A stretch of DNA of 64,000 nucleotides from UBA987 sp002292105 (GCA_943846675.1 OX044357.1:1364001-1428000), one strand, 5' to 3'; numbered from the stretch's first letter, positions 17,781-27,539 are shown. The notes: generated from the sequence alone by a model not told the origin. A program made the numbers and translations.

Positions 17781-18359
17781 TTATTGCAGTGTTATTGATT
17801 TTTCTGCAATAATTTTTCGCATGTTATTCAAAGCGTAACGCATTCTTCCAAGTGCGGTATTAATACTTACACCAGTAAGTTCTGCGATTTCTTTAAAACT
17901 CATGTCTCCATAATGACGCAACACAAGAACTTCTTTTTGCTCTGCTGGTAACATATTTATGATTTGTCTAACCGTATCATCCCGCTGGTTGCGAATGAAT
18001 GATTCTTCTCGATTACTTTCTCTGATTTCTATCGTTCTAAAAATGTCTTCTCCGTCTTGAGAAGTAATCGTCGGCATACGTTTAGATTTTCTAAAATGAT
18101 CAATAGCCAAATTACGAGCAATGCGCACAACCCATGGTAAAAACTTGCCTTCTTCATTGTACTTTCCAGATTTGAAGGTTCTAATCACCTTGATAAATGT
18201 TTCCTGGAATAAGTCTTCTGCAATGTATGTGTCGTTTACAATTAATAAGATTGTTGTAAAAACTTTGTTTTTATGCTTATTGATAAGCATTTCTAAACAC
18301 GCTTCATTACCTTGAATGTACTGCTTGATTAAAGCACGGTCTTTGATTTGTTCGCTCAT
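17781..18359 (-). CDS. ECF-family RNA polymerase sigma factor
   Basis: This 192-residue sigma factor has region 2 (AEDLFQETFIKVIRTF, then FLPWVVRIARNLAIDHFRKSKR) and region 4 (LPAEQKEVLVLRHYGDMSFKEIAELTGVS with a helix-turn-helix). It lacks a long region 1 or 3. The gene lies divergently from uvrA, with a strong AGGAGG ribosome site. A putative partner ORF follows. The family is widespread in Bacteroidota, with regulons often tied to envelope or oxidative stress; which one applies here cannot be told from the sequence. Confidence 0.92.
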   Translation of the reverse strand: MSEQIKDRALIKQYIQGNEACLEMLINKHKNKVFTTILLIVNDTYIAEDLFQETFIKVIRTFKSGKYNEEGKFLPWVVRIARNLAIDHFRKSKRMPTITSQDGEDIFRTIEIRESNREESFIRNQRDDTVRQIINMLPAEQKEVLVLRHYGDMSFKEIAELTGVSINTALGRMRYALNNMRKIIAEKSITLQ

Positions 18360-18364
18360 ATATA

Positions 18365-18370
18365 CCTCCT
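18365..18370 (-). promoter_or_regulatory. consensus Shine-Dalgarno AGGAGG of the sigma factor gene
   Basis: The minus strand reads AGGAGG followed by five bases (TATAT) and the ATG at 18359. This perfect Shine-Dalgarno is exceptional in this window, where most starts have weak or no site. It suggests strong or regulated translation. A perfect inverted repeat lies 13 bases further upstream. Confidence 0.7.
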
Positions 18371-18382
18371 AATGTGTTACGT

Positions 18383-18397
18383 GACTGAAAATCAGTC
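18383..18397 (-). promoter_or_regulatory. inverted repeat GACTGA-AAA-TCAGTC in the sigma factor leader
   Basis: GACTGA (18383-18388) and TCAGTC (18392-18397) are perfect complements separated by AAA. It lies 24 bases upstream of the sigma factor ATG and just before the Shine-Dalgarno. It could be an operator or an RNA hairpin; there is no T-run to make it a terminator. Confidence 0.4.
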
Positions 18398-18556
18398 GAT
18401 TGTAAATAAAATTTGTAGAGTAGAGGTATACTTTATAGGCTTTTGTGCTTTAAATGAAATACTAAGATAGCGAATTCAATTTGAAATTCAAAATATTATT
18501 CCCTTCAACTAGATTAAAAAACAAAGCAATTGAGTTATTTTGTTGTTAGTAAAATC

Positions 18557-21415
18557 ATGGGATACAAATCTGAAAAAGTTATAGATATTGTTGGGGCGAG
18601 GATGCACAATCTGAAGAATATTGATATACAGATTAAGCGTAATAAATTTACAGTGGTTACTGGTGTTAGCGGCTCTGGTAAATCATCGCTTGTATTTGAC
18701 ACCTTGTATGCCGAAGGTCAGCGTAGATACGTTGAAAGCTTATCGTCTTACGCACGACAGTTTCTAGGAAAGCTTGATAAACCTGAAGTTGATCATATCA
18801 AAGGTTTAACACCTTGTGTCGCTATAGAACAAAAGGTGAATACACGGAATCCTCGATCTACGGTAGCTACGTCTACAGAGATTTATGACTACTTAAAACT
18901 GTTGTTTACGCGGGTAGGTAAAACATTTTCACCCATTTCAGGAGGTGAAGTTAAATGTCACACACCACAGGATGTTGTAGACCATATACTTGGTCAGGCC
19001 AAACCAGATGATCAAGTCTATATTCTTACGTCCGTTCCTTTCGAAAATGCCAAGGAGCTTGCTGAAGTTTTGGATTTAGAGGTCCAAAAAGGATATAGCC
19101 GACTTTTATACAAAGATCAAGTCATAAAAATTGCAGACTTTACAGAAACCAAAGTGCGCAGTAAGGACTTGTTTCTTTTGGTTGATCGGGTTTTAGTAGA
19201 ATCCAAAACCGATGACGAGTACTTACAACGGTTGAGTGATTCTGTGCAAACTGCGTTTTACGAAGGCAAGGGCATACTTACTATTCAAATCAAAACAGCC
19301 GAGGACACAGCTCAAAAGGAGTTCAGTAACTTATTTGAATTGGACGGCATTCAATTCGAGCGACCAACGATCAATTTTTTAAGTTTTAACAATCCATACG
19401 GAGCGTGTAAAACGTGTCAAGGTTTTGGTACTATTATAGGTATAGACGAATCTTTGGTAATTCCTGATAGCAGTTTGTCATTGTTTGAAGGAGCAGTCGC
19501 TCCTTGGCGAGGCGAGTCGTTAAGCAAGTGGAAAAGAGCGTTCATGAAAAATGTCGATGCTGAGAAGTTCCCGATTCACAAACCCTATTTGGAGTTGTCA
19601 GAATCAGAAAAAGACCTTTTATGGCAAGGTGATGATCATCTTGAAGGCATCAACGCGTTTGTGAAGTTTTTACAAGAAAGTTCGTACAAAATACAATACC
19701 GCGTAATGCTTGCTAAATATCGCGGTCGTACCGTTTGTCCTGATTGTAAAGGCACAAGACTCCGACACGACTCTAACTTTGTTAAGATTGTTAGTGAAAC
19801 AAATCTCCCCTTCCATTCAAAAAAGACACCGAACAAGATAGCCTTGTCTGAGGTTTTACTTTTAACGGTAGATGAGGCTAAGGATTTCTTTGTGGTATTT
19901 ACCTTTAGCAAAACAGATCAGGAGATTGCAAACCGACTATTAACAGAAATTTACGCGCGTTTAGACTTTTTGTCAGACGTTGGACTAGGGTATTTAGGTT
20001 TAAACCGATTATCGAATAGCCTGTCTGGTGGAGAATCACAGCGAATCAACTTAGCTACTTCTTTAGGCAGTAGTTTGGTTGGTTCTACATACATTTTAGA
20101 CGAGCCGAGTATCGGGCTTCACTCTCGTGACACAGAACGCTTAATCAAGGTTTTAAAGAAATTACAAAAGGCTGGAAACACCGTTGTTGTCGTAGAACAC
20201 GACGAAGAGCTTATGAATTCTGCCGATGAATTGATTGATATTGGACCTTTTGCTGGAACCAATGGTGGTGAAGTCGTTTTTAATGGTACGTTCGATGACA
20301 TGATATCGTCTAGCACTTTGACTTCAGAGTTTCTAAATAACGTTCGCGAAATAAAAATACCAGAACAACGAAGAAAGTGGAATAATTTTATTGAGGTCAA
20401 AAATGTTCGATTCAATAATTTACAACGGGTCACTACAAAGATTCCGTTGTCTGCATTAACGGTTGTTACAGGCGTTTCTGGTTCCGGTAAAACGAGTTTG
20501 ATTAAAGGGGTGTTTTATCCATTGATTTTACGATCCTTGGATCAGTATGCTGGTATCAAACCAGGAGAATCAGACGGAATAGTTGGAGACATTTCAACGG
20601 TTCAGGCGGTAGAGATGATTGATCAAAATCCAATTGGGAAATCTTCTCGTTCTAACCCAGTTACCTATGTAAAAGCCTATGATGCAATCCGAGATCTTTT
20701 TGCCGAGCAGGTTTTGTCGAAACAACGCGGGTATAAGGGTTCTATATTTTCATTTAACGTTGAAGGTGGAAGGTGTGATAACTGTAAAGGAGAAGGAGAA
20801 GAAGTCATTGAAATGCAGTTTATGGCCGATTTACATTTGCCTTGTGAAGTGTGTGGCGGAAAACGATTTAAACAGGAAGTTTTAGAGGTCACCTATAACG
20901 GTAAAAACATCCACGATGTGCTTTCTATGACGGTAGATGATGCCATGGACTTTTTTCATGACGTTTCGCTAATTCTCAAACGATTGAAGCCACTTCAAGA
21001 TGTCGGTTTAGGTTACGTTTCTCTTGGGCAATCATCTAATACCTTAAGCGGTGGTGAAGCACAGAGAATTAAGCTCGCTTCATTTTTAGGGAAAAACAAC
21101 AGTCAAACACATACACTATTTATTTTTGACGAACCAACTACAGGCTTGCATTTTCATGATATCCAAAAGCTGTTAAAGTCATTAAATGCCTTAGTGGATA
21201 GTGGCAATACGGTTATTACCATCGAACACAATTTGGACGTTGTAAAGTCTGCAGATTGGGTTATTGACCTTGGCCCTGATGGCGGAAAGGCGGGTGGACA
21301 GGTAGTGTTTGAAGGAACACCTGAAGATTTGTCGGCAAGCGACACGCATACCGGAAAGTTTCTGAAAACAAAATTGGCTGGCGGGTTTCTAAATCCAGCG
21401 TTAAAAAAAGCATAA
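18557..21415 (+). CDS. uvrA: excinuclease ABC subunit A
   Basis: The start is placed at ATG 18557 (952 residues); a TTG at 18530 would add nine residues. Two ABC modules are present, with Walker A motifs GVSGSGKSSL and GVSGSGKTSL, signatures LSGGESQR and LSGGEAQR, and Walker B motifs followed by DEPS and DEPT. Zinc motifs include CPDCKGTRL and the final CDNCKGEGE...CEVCGGKRF. The first zinc module is incomplete: ACKTCQGFG is present but the partner CxxC that usually precedes SFNNP is replaced by FELDGIQFE. It recognises DNA damage in nucleotide-excision repair with UvrB and UvrC. Uvr genes are commonly split from this sigma factor divergently in this lineage. Confidence 0.95.
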   Translation: MGYKSEKVIDIVGARMHNLKNIDIQIKRNKFTVVTGVSGSGKSSLVFDTLYAEGQRRYVESLSSYARQFLGKLDKPEVDHIKGLTPCVAIEQKVNTRNPRSTVATSTEIYDYLKLLFTRVGKTFSPISGGEVKCHTPQDVVDHILGQAKPDDQVYILTSVPFENAKELAEVLDLEVQKGYSRLLYKDQVIKIADFTETKVRSKDLFLLVDRVLVESKTDDEYLQRLSDSVQTAFYEGKGILTIQIKTAEDTAQKEFSNLFELDGIQFERPTINFLSFNNPYGACKTCQGFGTIIGIDESLVIPDSSLSLFEGAVAPWRGESLSKWKRAFMKNVDAEKFPIHKPYLELSESEKDLLWQGDDHLEGINAFVKFLQESSYKIQYRVMLAKYRGRTVCPDCKGTRLRHDSNFVKIVSETNLPFHSKKTPNKIALSEVLLLTVDEAKDFFVVFTFSKTDQEIANRLLTEIYARLDFLSDVGLGYLGLNRLSNSLSGGESQRINLATSLGSSLVGSTYILDEPSIGLHSRDTERLIKVLKKLQKAGNTVVVVEHDEELMNSADELIDIGPFAGTNGGEVVFNGTFDDMISSSTLTSEFLNNVREIKIPEQRRKWNNFIEVKNVRFNNLQRVTTKIPLSALTVVTGVSGSGKTSLIKGVFYPLILRSLDQYAGIKPGESDGIVGDISTVQAVEMIDQNPIGKSSRSNPVTYVKAYDAIRDLFAEQVLSKQRGYKGSIFSFNVEGGRCDNCKGEGEEVIEMQFMADLHLPCEVCGGKRFKQEVLEVTYNGKNIHDVLSMTVDDAMDFFHDVSLILKRLKPLQDVGLGYVSLGQSSNTLSGGEAQRIKLASFLGKNNSQTHTLFIFDEPTTGLHFHDIQKLLKSLNALVDSGNTVITIEHNLDVVKSADWVIDLGPDGGKAGGQVVFEGTPEDLSASDTHTGKFLKTKLAGGFLNPALKKA

Positions 21416-21420
21416 AAAAA

Positions 21421-21446
21421 GGCACGATGTACTTCGTGCCTTTTTT
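21421..21446 (+). terminator. uvrA / tlpA-like bidirectional terminator
   Basis: GGCACGA (21421-21427) and TCGTGCC (21434-21440) form a perfect 7-bp stem with loop TGTACT, followed by TTTTTT. The A-run just before it makes the same stem a terminator for the convergent minus-strand gene. Confidence 0.9.
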
Positions 21447-21461
21447 CTTTTTAACGTAATT

Positions 21462-22007
21462 TTATTCTTCGTCTTCTTCAGCCTCTTCTGCCGCATTTTC
21501 TTGAAGTTCAATTATTTTGTCTTCTAAATCTAATTCATCACCTTCAAGGTAGCCTGTATGGGTGTAAACTATTTTTCCGTTTTGGTCTATAAGAAAAGTA
21601 ACGGGTGGATTGGTGACGTTTAAGTCTCTTTGTAATTCACCGTTTGGATCTAGCAAAATGTCGAAGTCCCAACCCTGGCCATCAGCGAATGGTTTAACTC
21701 GAGGTGAGTTTCTGCTATCGTCTACCGATACAGCAACAAGCTCAACGTTGTAATCTTCAATCCAATCATCCAATACCTCGTTAATGTTTTTCAATTCTTT
21801 AAGACATGGCTTACACCAAGTCGCCCAGAATGAAAGTATGGTGATCTTACCATTTGTTGCGTATTGAGATACATCAACATTTTCACCTTCTGTGTTCTTT
21901 AAAGTAACTGCAGGCAATGTTTGTTTAGTGGTTGTACTGTCTTTAACTTCTGCTTGTGATGCGATAGTTGTTAAGCAAAGAGCAATGGAGATAACTATAT
22001 TCTTCAT
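21462..22007 (-). CDS. TlpA/ResA-like thiol-disulfide oxidoreductase
   Basis: This 181-residue exported protein has a signal peptide (NIVISIALCLTTIASQAE), a thioredoxin fold with active site FWATWCKPCLKEL (C65, C68), the cis-Pro segment NPPVTFLID and an acidic C-terminal tail (EEAEEDEE). It probably acts in the periplasm, for example in cytochrome c maturation or disulfide reduction. It is convergent with uvrA across a shared terminator and has no operon partner here. Confidence 0.88.
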   Translation of the reverse strand: MKNIVISIALCLTTIASQAEVKDSTTTKQTLPAVTLKNTEGENVDVSQYATNGKITILSFWATWCKPCLKELKNINEVLDDWIEDYNVELVAVSVDDSRNSPRVKPFADGQGWDFDILLDPNGELQRDLNVTNPPVTFLIDQNGKIVYTHTGYLEGDELDLEDKIIELQENAAEEAEEDEE

Positions 22008-22170
22008 TTCTTGTTTTTGTTAAGATAGATTTCAATTATTGTTCCAACAAGGAAGTCTGCAAGTTTAATCAAATTCAAGATAAAGTAAATTGTTTAACAA
22101 CAAAAGACATCAGTTGTAAGTTAATGAATTGACAATCAGGCTATAGTTATGGCCTACAACACATTATTAA

Positions 22171-24846
22171 GTGAGTTCAGATCGTATTAAAGTTGGAATA
22201 TTTTTCGGAGGTAGTTCTCGGGAACGCGAGGTTTCATTTGCTGGAGGGAGGACCGTGTATGATAATTTGGACAAGGAATTGTTTGAACCAGTGGCCATAT
22301 TCATAGATGAGTTTGGCAACATGGTGTCTTTAAACTGGCAATTTATCTATAGAGGGACCATTAGAGATTTCTATCCACCTGTTTCATTTTTACCTCAATC
22401 ACCGCACGAATTTCAAATTTATTCCGAGAGTATTGAGCTTTCTCAAGCCGATCGTTTAAGAATGCTTTCCGAAATTGGGGAGGTAATCGAACCGAGTACA
22501 CTGTCGAACAAAATTGATTTTGCTTTTCTTGCTTTGCATGGTGAACGAGGAGAAGATGGCAATGTTCAAGGTTTGTTAGAGTGGTATGCCATACCGTATT
22601 CAGGTTCTGGCATCTTACCATCTGCCTTGGGTATGAATAAAGCTGTTCAGAAAGACTGGATGACAGACAAGGGATATCCCGGTCCTACCTATTTACGCTT
22701 AACAAAAGAACAATGGGCGGTGGACCCTCATGGGTTTTATGAAAAAGCCAAGGCACAAGTAGGATTTCCGTTGGTTGTAAAATCAGCCAACCAAGGTTCA
22801 TCGATAGGAGTTAACATTGTTAAAGATTCCGATTATAAAACATTTAGCGAGGCGGTAGGCAATAGCTTGTTCGAAAAAGAAATTCAAGCAGAAGAGTGGA
22901 ATGGACTGGACAAAGTCCAATACATTCGGGACCTCTCTGATATAAGGAGTTCTTTAGGATTTCCGTTGATTATGGATCAACAGCTTGTTTACCATCCTGA
23001 ACAGGCCGTTGAATTTCTAAATGAAAGACTGGAAAACAAAGCCTCCCTAAAACTTCAAGCCGTTAGGGGAGAAGTTGAAGTTGTGGTAGAAAGTATGATT
23101 GCTGGAAAGGAATTTAGCTGCATCGTGGTTCAAGACGAATCGGGTAACGTAATAGCTTTGCCGCCAACAGAAATAGCAAAGTCAACAGAGTTTTTCGATT
23201 ATAAGTCCAAATATCTTCCTGGTTTATCCCGTAAGATTACACCCATTGAGTTGCCTGATAAGGAGATTGAGTCTATTCGACAGTCTTGCTCCAAGTTATT
23301 CAAAGACTTCGGCTTTAACGTTTATGCAAGAATCGACGGATTTTACACCCACGAAGGAGAGATATTTCTGAATGATCCAAATACAACTTCGGGGATGATG
23401 CCGTCGTCGTTTTTCTTTCACCAAGCCGCGGAGATTGGTCTCAACCCCAGTCAGTTTTTAACCTACCTTATTCGGACTTCAATTGCAGAAAGGATCCGAA
23501 CCATACCGTCTATGGTCATGAAATCAAAGATGTTGCAACACTTGGATGGGCAGTTGATTAAAGACGCATCTGAAAAAAGCGCCAAACAAAATGTGGCCAT
23601 CATTATGGGAGGGTACTCAACAGAAAGACATATATCTGTCGAAAGCGGTAGAAATATATTTGAAAAGCTATCCTCATCAGGCAAGTACCAACCCATACCG
23701 GTATTCTTAACGGGAAAGGATGACGACCATCATCTGTATGTGTTGCCAATCAATGTCATGTTAAAAGACAATGCGGACGATATCAAAGCAAAAGTTGAAG
23801 CATATCATCATGCACCAATTATTTCAAAGATTATTCAGGAGGCCGCGTCCATAACACAGAAATATACAGAAACGCCACCGGTATTTGAGCCAAGAAAAAT
23901 ATCGTACACGGATTTAACATCAATTTGCGAAACGGTGTTTATCGCATTACATGGAAGACCTGGAGAAGATGGTCAAGTACAAAAGCACCTAGATGCTTTA
24001 AACCTTCCATATAACGGTAGCGATGTAAGTTCTTCATCAACAACAATTGACAAGTTTAAGACCAACAACATCCTTAGAGAAAATGGTTTTCTAGTGGCAG
24101 ATGGCGCTTTGGTCCAAAAATCTTCTTGGGAAGCGAATAAAGAAACTGTCTTGAAAGAAATTCAACTGATGAAGTTTCCGTTAATAGCCAAACCATCAGA
24201 TGAAGGCTGCAGTAGTGCAGTGAAAAAATTGAAGTCTACAGAGGCTTTTGAGGCCTATGCAGAAGCTACCTTTAGAGGGAATGCGTCTATCACAGGAGAC
24301 CAAAAGAAAACGTTAAGTATTCAGGAAAAAGAAGAGTTTCCTGCCAAGGATTATTTTTTAGTAGAGCAGTTTATTGATCATGAAGAAGCGCAAAACTTCC
24401 TTGAAATAACTGGAGGCTTGTTAACCAAATACCAAGATGGGGAACTGGTCTATGAAATTTTCGAACCTTCGGAAGCTTTGGCAGAAGGAGAAATCTTGTC
24501 GTTGGCAGAGAAGTTTTTAGCTGGAGAAGGGCAGAATATTACACCTGCTCGATTCTCGACAGACAAAAACTTAAACGCACATGTCAGCGAGGTTGTTCGT
24601 AATGAGTTTGAAAAAGTAGCCAAATGCTTGAATGTTCAAGGGTATTGTCGTATCGACGCGTTTGTTCGCATATTTGAGGATAAACGAGTGGAAGTGGTTA
24701 TCATAGAAATAAATTCTTTGCCTGGGATGACGCCTGCAACCTGTATATACCATCAGGCTGCCATCAATGGATACAAACCTTTTGATTTTATTGACGAAAT
24801 ATTAACCTTTGGTCGACAACGATTAAGACATAATTTAGCCGTATGA
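22171..24846 (+). CDS. tandem D-alanine--D-alanine ligase fusion (two Ddl domains)
   Basis: This 891-residue protein contains two complete D-Ala-D-Ala ligase copies where a normal Ddl is about 320-360 residues. The GTG start gives IKVGIFFGGSSREREVS; the second copy begins near residue 474 (VAIIMGGYSTERHISVE). Both have the LHGxxGEDGxxQ loop, the ATP-grasp lysine region, and R-I-D ahead of the metal loop. The second copy has the canonical metal motif EINSLPGMT (E846, N848); the first has NDPNTTSGM (N401, D402, N404), with Asp where Glu is expected. The ligase makes the peptidoglycan dipeptide; whether both halves are active is unknown. It overlaps the PASTA gene by 4 bases (ATGA). Confidence 0.88.
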   Translation: MSSDRIKVGIFFGGSSREREVSFAGGRTVYDNLDKELFEPVAIFIDEFGNMVSLNWQFIYRGTIRDFYPPVSFLPQSPHEFQIYSESIELSQADRLRMLSEIGEVIEPSTLSNKIDFAFLALHGERGEDGNVQGLLEWYAIPYSGSGILPSALGMNKAVQKDWMTDKGYPGPTYLRLTKEQWAVDPHGFYEKAKAQVGFPLVVKSANQGSSIGVNIVKDSDYKTFSEAVGNSLFEKEIQAEEWNGLDKVQYIRDLSDIRSSLGFPLIMDQQLVYHPEQAVEFLNERLENKASLKLQAVRGEVEVVVESMIAGKEFSCIVVQDESGNVIALPPTEIAKSTEFFDYKSKYLPGLSRKITPIELPDKEIESIRQSCSKLFKDFGFNVYARIDGFYTHEGEIFLNDPNTTSGMMPSSFFFHQAAEIGLNPSQFLTYLIRTSIAERIRTIPSMVMKSKMLQHLDGQLIKDASEKSAKQNVAIIMGGYSTERHISVESGRNIFEKLSSSGKYQPIPVFLTGKDDDHHLYVLPINVMLKDNADDIKAKVEAYHHAPIISKIIQEAASITQKYTETPPVFEPRKISYTDLTSICETVFIALHGRPGEDGQVQKHLDALNLPYNGSDVSSSSTTIDKFKTNNILRENGFLVADGALVQKSSWEANKETVLKEIQLMKFPLIAKPSDEGCSSAVKKLKSTEAFEAYAEATFRGNASITGDQKKTLSIQEKEEFPAKDYFLVEQFIDHEEAQNFLEITGGLLTKYQDGELVYEIFEPSEALAEGEILSLAEKFLAGEGQNITPARFSTDKNLNAHVSEVVRNEFEKVAKCLNVQGYCRIDAFVRIFEDKRVEVVIIEINSLPGMTPATCIYHQAAINGYKPFDFIDEILTFGRQRLRHNLAV

Positions 24847-25451
24847 AAAAAACCTTTAGGTCTATCATTTTCATTGCATTGACAACACTGGTTTTGGTGG
24901 GTGGCGTGTTGCTGTTTATTCACACATACACCAAGCACAGCCAAGAACTTGTTAAAGTCCCTGAAATTGAAGGACTGCGCATTGATAAAGCAGTAAGAGT
25001 GTTAGAAAATGGTGGGTTTAACTATGAAATAACCGATACGGTGTTCAGAGATGGTGTCCCACTGTTATCCATAATTGACCAAATACCAGAAGCCGGTTTT
25101 GAAGTTAAGTCTGGAAGAAAGGTGTACTTGGTATTAAACGCTGAACAAATTCCTGATGTCGAAATGCCAGATCTTGCAGGTAAAACATCATTTACCCAAG
25201 CAGAAAGGATATTAAAGAACCGCGGAATTCGAGTTGGCCAAAAGATTGAAAGGCAATTGGCAGGCATCATGGATGCGGCAAGTGAACCTGTTTTAGAACA
25301 ACGATATCCCAATTCTGATAAGCAAATCCCCAGTGGAACAAAAATTGAAAGAAACTCCACCATTGACTTAGTAGTGGGTGTGATGATAAAGTATGACGAA
25401 CCCTTGGACGAGGATGAGTTAGAGGTCAACGATTATGTCGATGAAGGGTAG
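24843..25451 (+). CDS. PASTA domain membrane protein
   Basis: This 202-residue protein has an N-terminal anchor (SIIFIALTTLVLVGGVLLFIH) and extracytoplasmic PASTA repeats: VPEIEGLRIDKAVRVLENGGFN near residue 39, MPDLAGKTSFTQAERILKNRG near 108, and SGTKIERNSTIDLVVG near 163, with an acidic tail. PASTA domains bind peptidoglycan or beta-lactams in other proteins. It overlaps the Ddl gene start-to-stop, an arrangement seen often in Bacteroidota, which points to coupled production; there is no kinase domain here. Confidence 0.85.
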   Translation: MKKTFRSIIFIALTTLVLVGGVLLFIHTYTKHSQELVKVPEIEGLRIDKAVRVLENGGFNYEITDTVFRDGVPLLSIIDQIPEAGFEVKSGRKVYLVLNAEQIPDVEMPDLAGKTSFTQAERILKNRGIRVGQKIERQLAGIMDAASEPVLEQRYPNSDKQIPSGTKIERNSTIDLVVGVMIKYDEPLDEDELEVNDYVDEG

Positions 25452-25545
25452 TCTGGTGGTATAAACAATACCCATTTCAATAAAGAGGTTAGCCCACTAC
25501 AATCAGTTTTAGGTAATAGTAATCCACATTATTTTATGTCAACGG

Positions 25546-25574
25546 TTGGTCTTATTTCAATTTCAATAAATTTG
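25546..25574 (+). promoter_or_regulatory. promoter TTG-N18-TAAATTTG of the T9SS cargo gene
   Basis: TTG at 25546-25548 and TAAATTTG at 25567-25574 are 18 bases apart, matching the Bacteroidota consensus. The ATG is at 25625. Confidence 0.65.
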
Positions 25575-25624
25575 TTGCAATAAGCGCAGAATTAAGGCCG
25601 TTCATATTCAAAACAAATTAGACA

Positions 25625-27538
25625 ATGAAAATTTATAATAAGTTGGTTTTAATTGCTTTAGGACTTGTTCTGTGTAAGCCAGCGTTTGGTCAAATCGGTT
25701 TAACACCGCTAACAAGCAATCCAACAATTATTTCATATCTAAAGCAGAATCCGGGCTATCAATGGAACGATGTTAAACAGCATGGGAAATGGGGGCAACT
25801 CGATACGTTAGACCTTCCTTTCTTTGAAGACTTCACATCGACACTCGTTTATCCAGATTCTTCCCAATGGCAAGACAATGATGTTTATGTGAACAGGGAT
25901 TTTGGCATACATCCGCCTTCTTATGGTGTAGCAACGTTTGACTATCTGAATCCAACTGGTCAACCATATTCATCAATTCAAGGAGAGAGCTTGGATTATG
26001 GTGATACGTTAACATCTCAATTCATCAATTTAAAAACGGATGTTTTTAATAATCCATACCAGTTATCGGATTCTATCTATCTCAGTTTCTATTATCAAGC
26101 GAAAGGACTGGGTGATTTTATCACTGAAAACGATTCGTTAAAACTGTTATTTAAAGATAGTTCAGGGAGTTGGAAGCATATGTGGGGCGTTCGTGGTGAT
26201 GGATTGACCGAGTTTATCCAAGTCATGCTGCCCATCAATCAAACGAAATATTTACACGAAACTTTTCAACTTCAATTTGTGAATTTGACACACCGATGGG
26301 GAAATAACAATCACTGGCACCTCGACCATGTATACATCGATCAGAATCGAACAGTAGCTGAAGACTATCAACTTGACAACACCATAGCGGGGAAGCCGAC
26401 ATCATTATTAAAGCGTTATTTTTCAATGCCTTACGATCATTTTTTAGCAGATCAGACAGAGGCCTCCGACAGTTTTTACTTTGAAGTGGCCAATCTAAGC
26501 CCAGACAATGTTAATGCCCAAGTGAGGTATCAAGAGAGCCAAAACGACTCCTTTTTTGCGAATACGTCTTTCGATTTAAACTTTGTCAATACGCCTAAAA
26601 GGGGATATGTCGAACGAAAAGTGAAAGGTTACGACTTAAGCAAGTTCATTGATACGGCTTATCCCATTCGTATCAAGCGAGAATTCTTTCTGAAAGGAGA
26701 ATCGGTGAACGACATTCCGATCTTTCAAAAAAACGATGCCATTGAGGTTGAACACGTTTTCACGCGTCATTATGCTTACGACGATGGCACGCCTGAATCG
26801 GGGTTTGGGTTTAACGATTTACGCACTGGCGATGGCAGGATAGTGTTGGCCTTTGATATGAAGAAGGCAGACACATTGCGAGCGGTTGATTTCATGTTGA
26901 CCTACAATACGCAAGATGTCGGAAGACAGCGATTTGTTTTCCAAATTTATAGGGACATTGCTTTTAATGGTGGTGAGGATGAAGTTGTCTTTGAAAGATC
27001 TTTCGTTGGCCAAGACATTTACGATGGAATAGATAACCGTGGCTTTTATACCATTGGGTTAGATACGCCTATAGTATTACCTGCAGGAAAGTTTTACATC
27101 GGGTGGAGTCAAGAAAGGAACTTCAATTTAACAGTTGGATTTGATAAGAATAACGGACATATCAGGTCGAAAGAAGCCAATAAGAATATTTATTTCAATG
27201 TGGGCGATGGTTGGATTCAAAACAGCAGTAGCTCTTTGGTTGGGGCACCCATGATCCGACCAATAGTTGGTGGTGCAGACCCTTGGACGGCAAGTATAGC
27301 GTCTGTTCAAGTACAAAAGAGACTGAAGGTATATCCTAATCCTACTGGAGGCATGCTCTATGTAGACGCCGAGTTTGAGTCGTATGCCATTACCGACTTG
27401 CGCGGTGTAGTTGTTGCCTCTGCACAAGGTTTGGATACGAACCAAATTGATTTATCACAACTAAAGACCGGAATTTACTTTTTAACCCTTATAGACAAAC
27501 AAAATAGCGTTTTAAACGCTAAAGTAATTAAAGAATAA
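25625..27538 (+). CDS. secreted protein with T9SS type A sorting domain
   Basis: This 637-residue protein has a signal peptide (LVLIALGLVLCKPAFG/Q) and a C-terminal sorting domain beginning LKVYPNPTGGMLYVDAE, with YAITDLRGVVV, LKTGIYFLTLID and a terminal KVIKE. That domain directs type IX secretion and often surface anchoring through A-LPS. The middle (residues about 55-520) is beta-rich, with aromatic patches such as LYFSYQ-like LSFYYQAKGLGDF, but I do not recognise a catalytic domain. It heads a unit with the rhodanese and cytochrome genes (1 base and 0 bases apart). Confidence 0.85.
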   Translation: MKIYNKLVLIALGLVLCKPAFGQIGLTPLTSNPTIISYLKQNPGYQWNDVKQHGKWGQLDTLDLPFFEDFTSTLVYPDSSQWQDNDVYVNRDFGIHPPSYGVATFDYLNPTGQPYSSIQGESLDYGDTLTSQFINLKTDVFNNPYQLSDSIYLSFYYQAKGLGDFITENDSLKLLFKDSSGSWKHMWGVRGDGLTEFIQVMLPINQTKYLHETFQLQFVNLTHRWGNNNHWHLDHVYIDQNRTVAEDYQLDNTIAGKPTSLLKRYFSMPYDHFLADQTEASDSFYFEVANLSPDNVNAQVRYQESQNDSFFANTSFDLNFVNTPKRGYVERKVKGYDLSKFIDTAYPIRIKREFFLKGESVNDIPIFQKNDAIEVEHVFTRHYAYDDGTPESGFGFNDLRTGDGRIVLAFDMKKADTLRAVDFMLTYNTQDVGRQRFVFQIYRDIAFNGGEDEVVFERSFVGQDIYDGIDNRGFYTIGLDTPIVLPAGKFYIGWSQERNFNLTVGFDKNNGHIRSKEANKNIYFNVGDGWIQNSSSSLVGAPMIRPIVGGADPWTASIASVQVQKRLKVYPNPTGGMLYVDAEFESYAITDLRGVVVASAQGLDTNQIDLSQLKTGIYFLTLIDKQNSVLNAKVIKE

Positions 27539-27539
27539 A

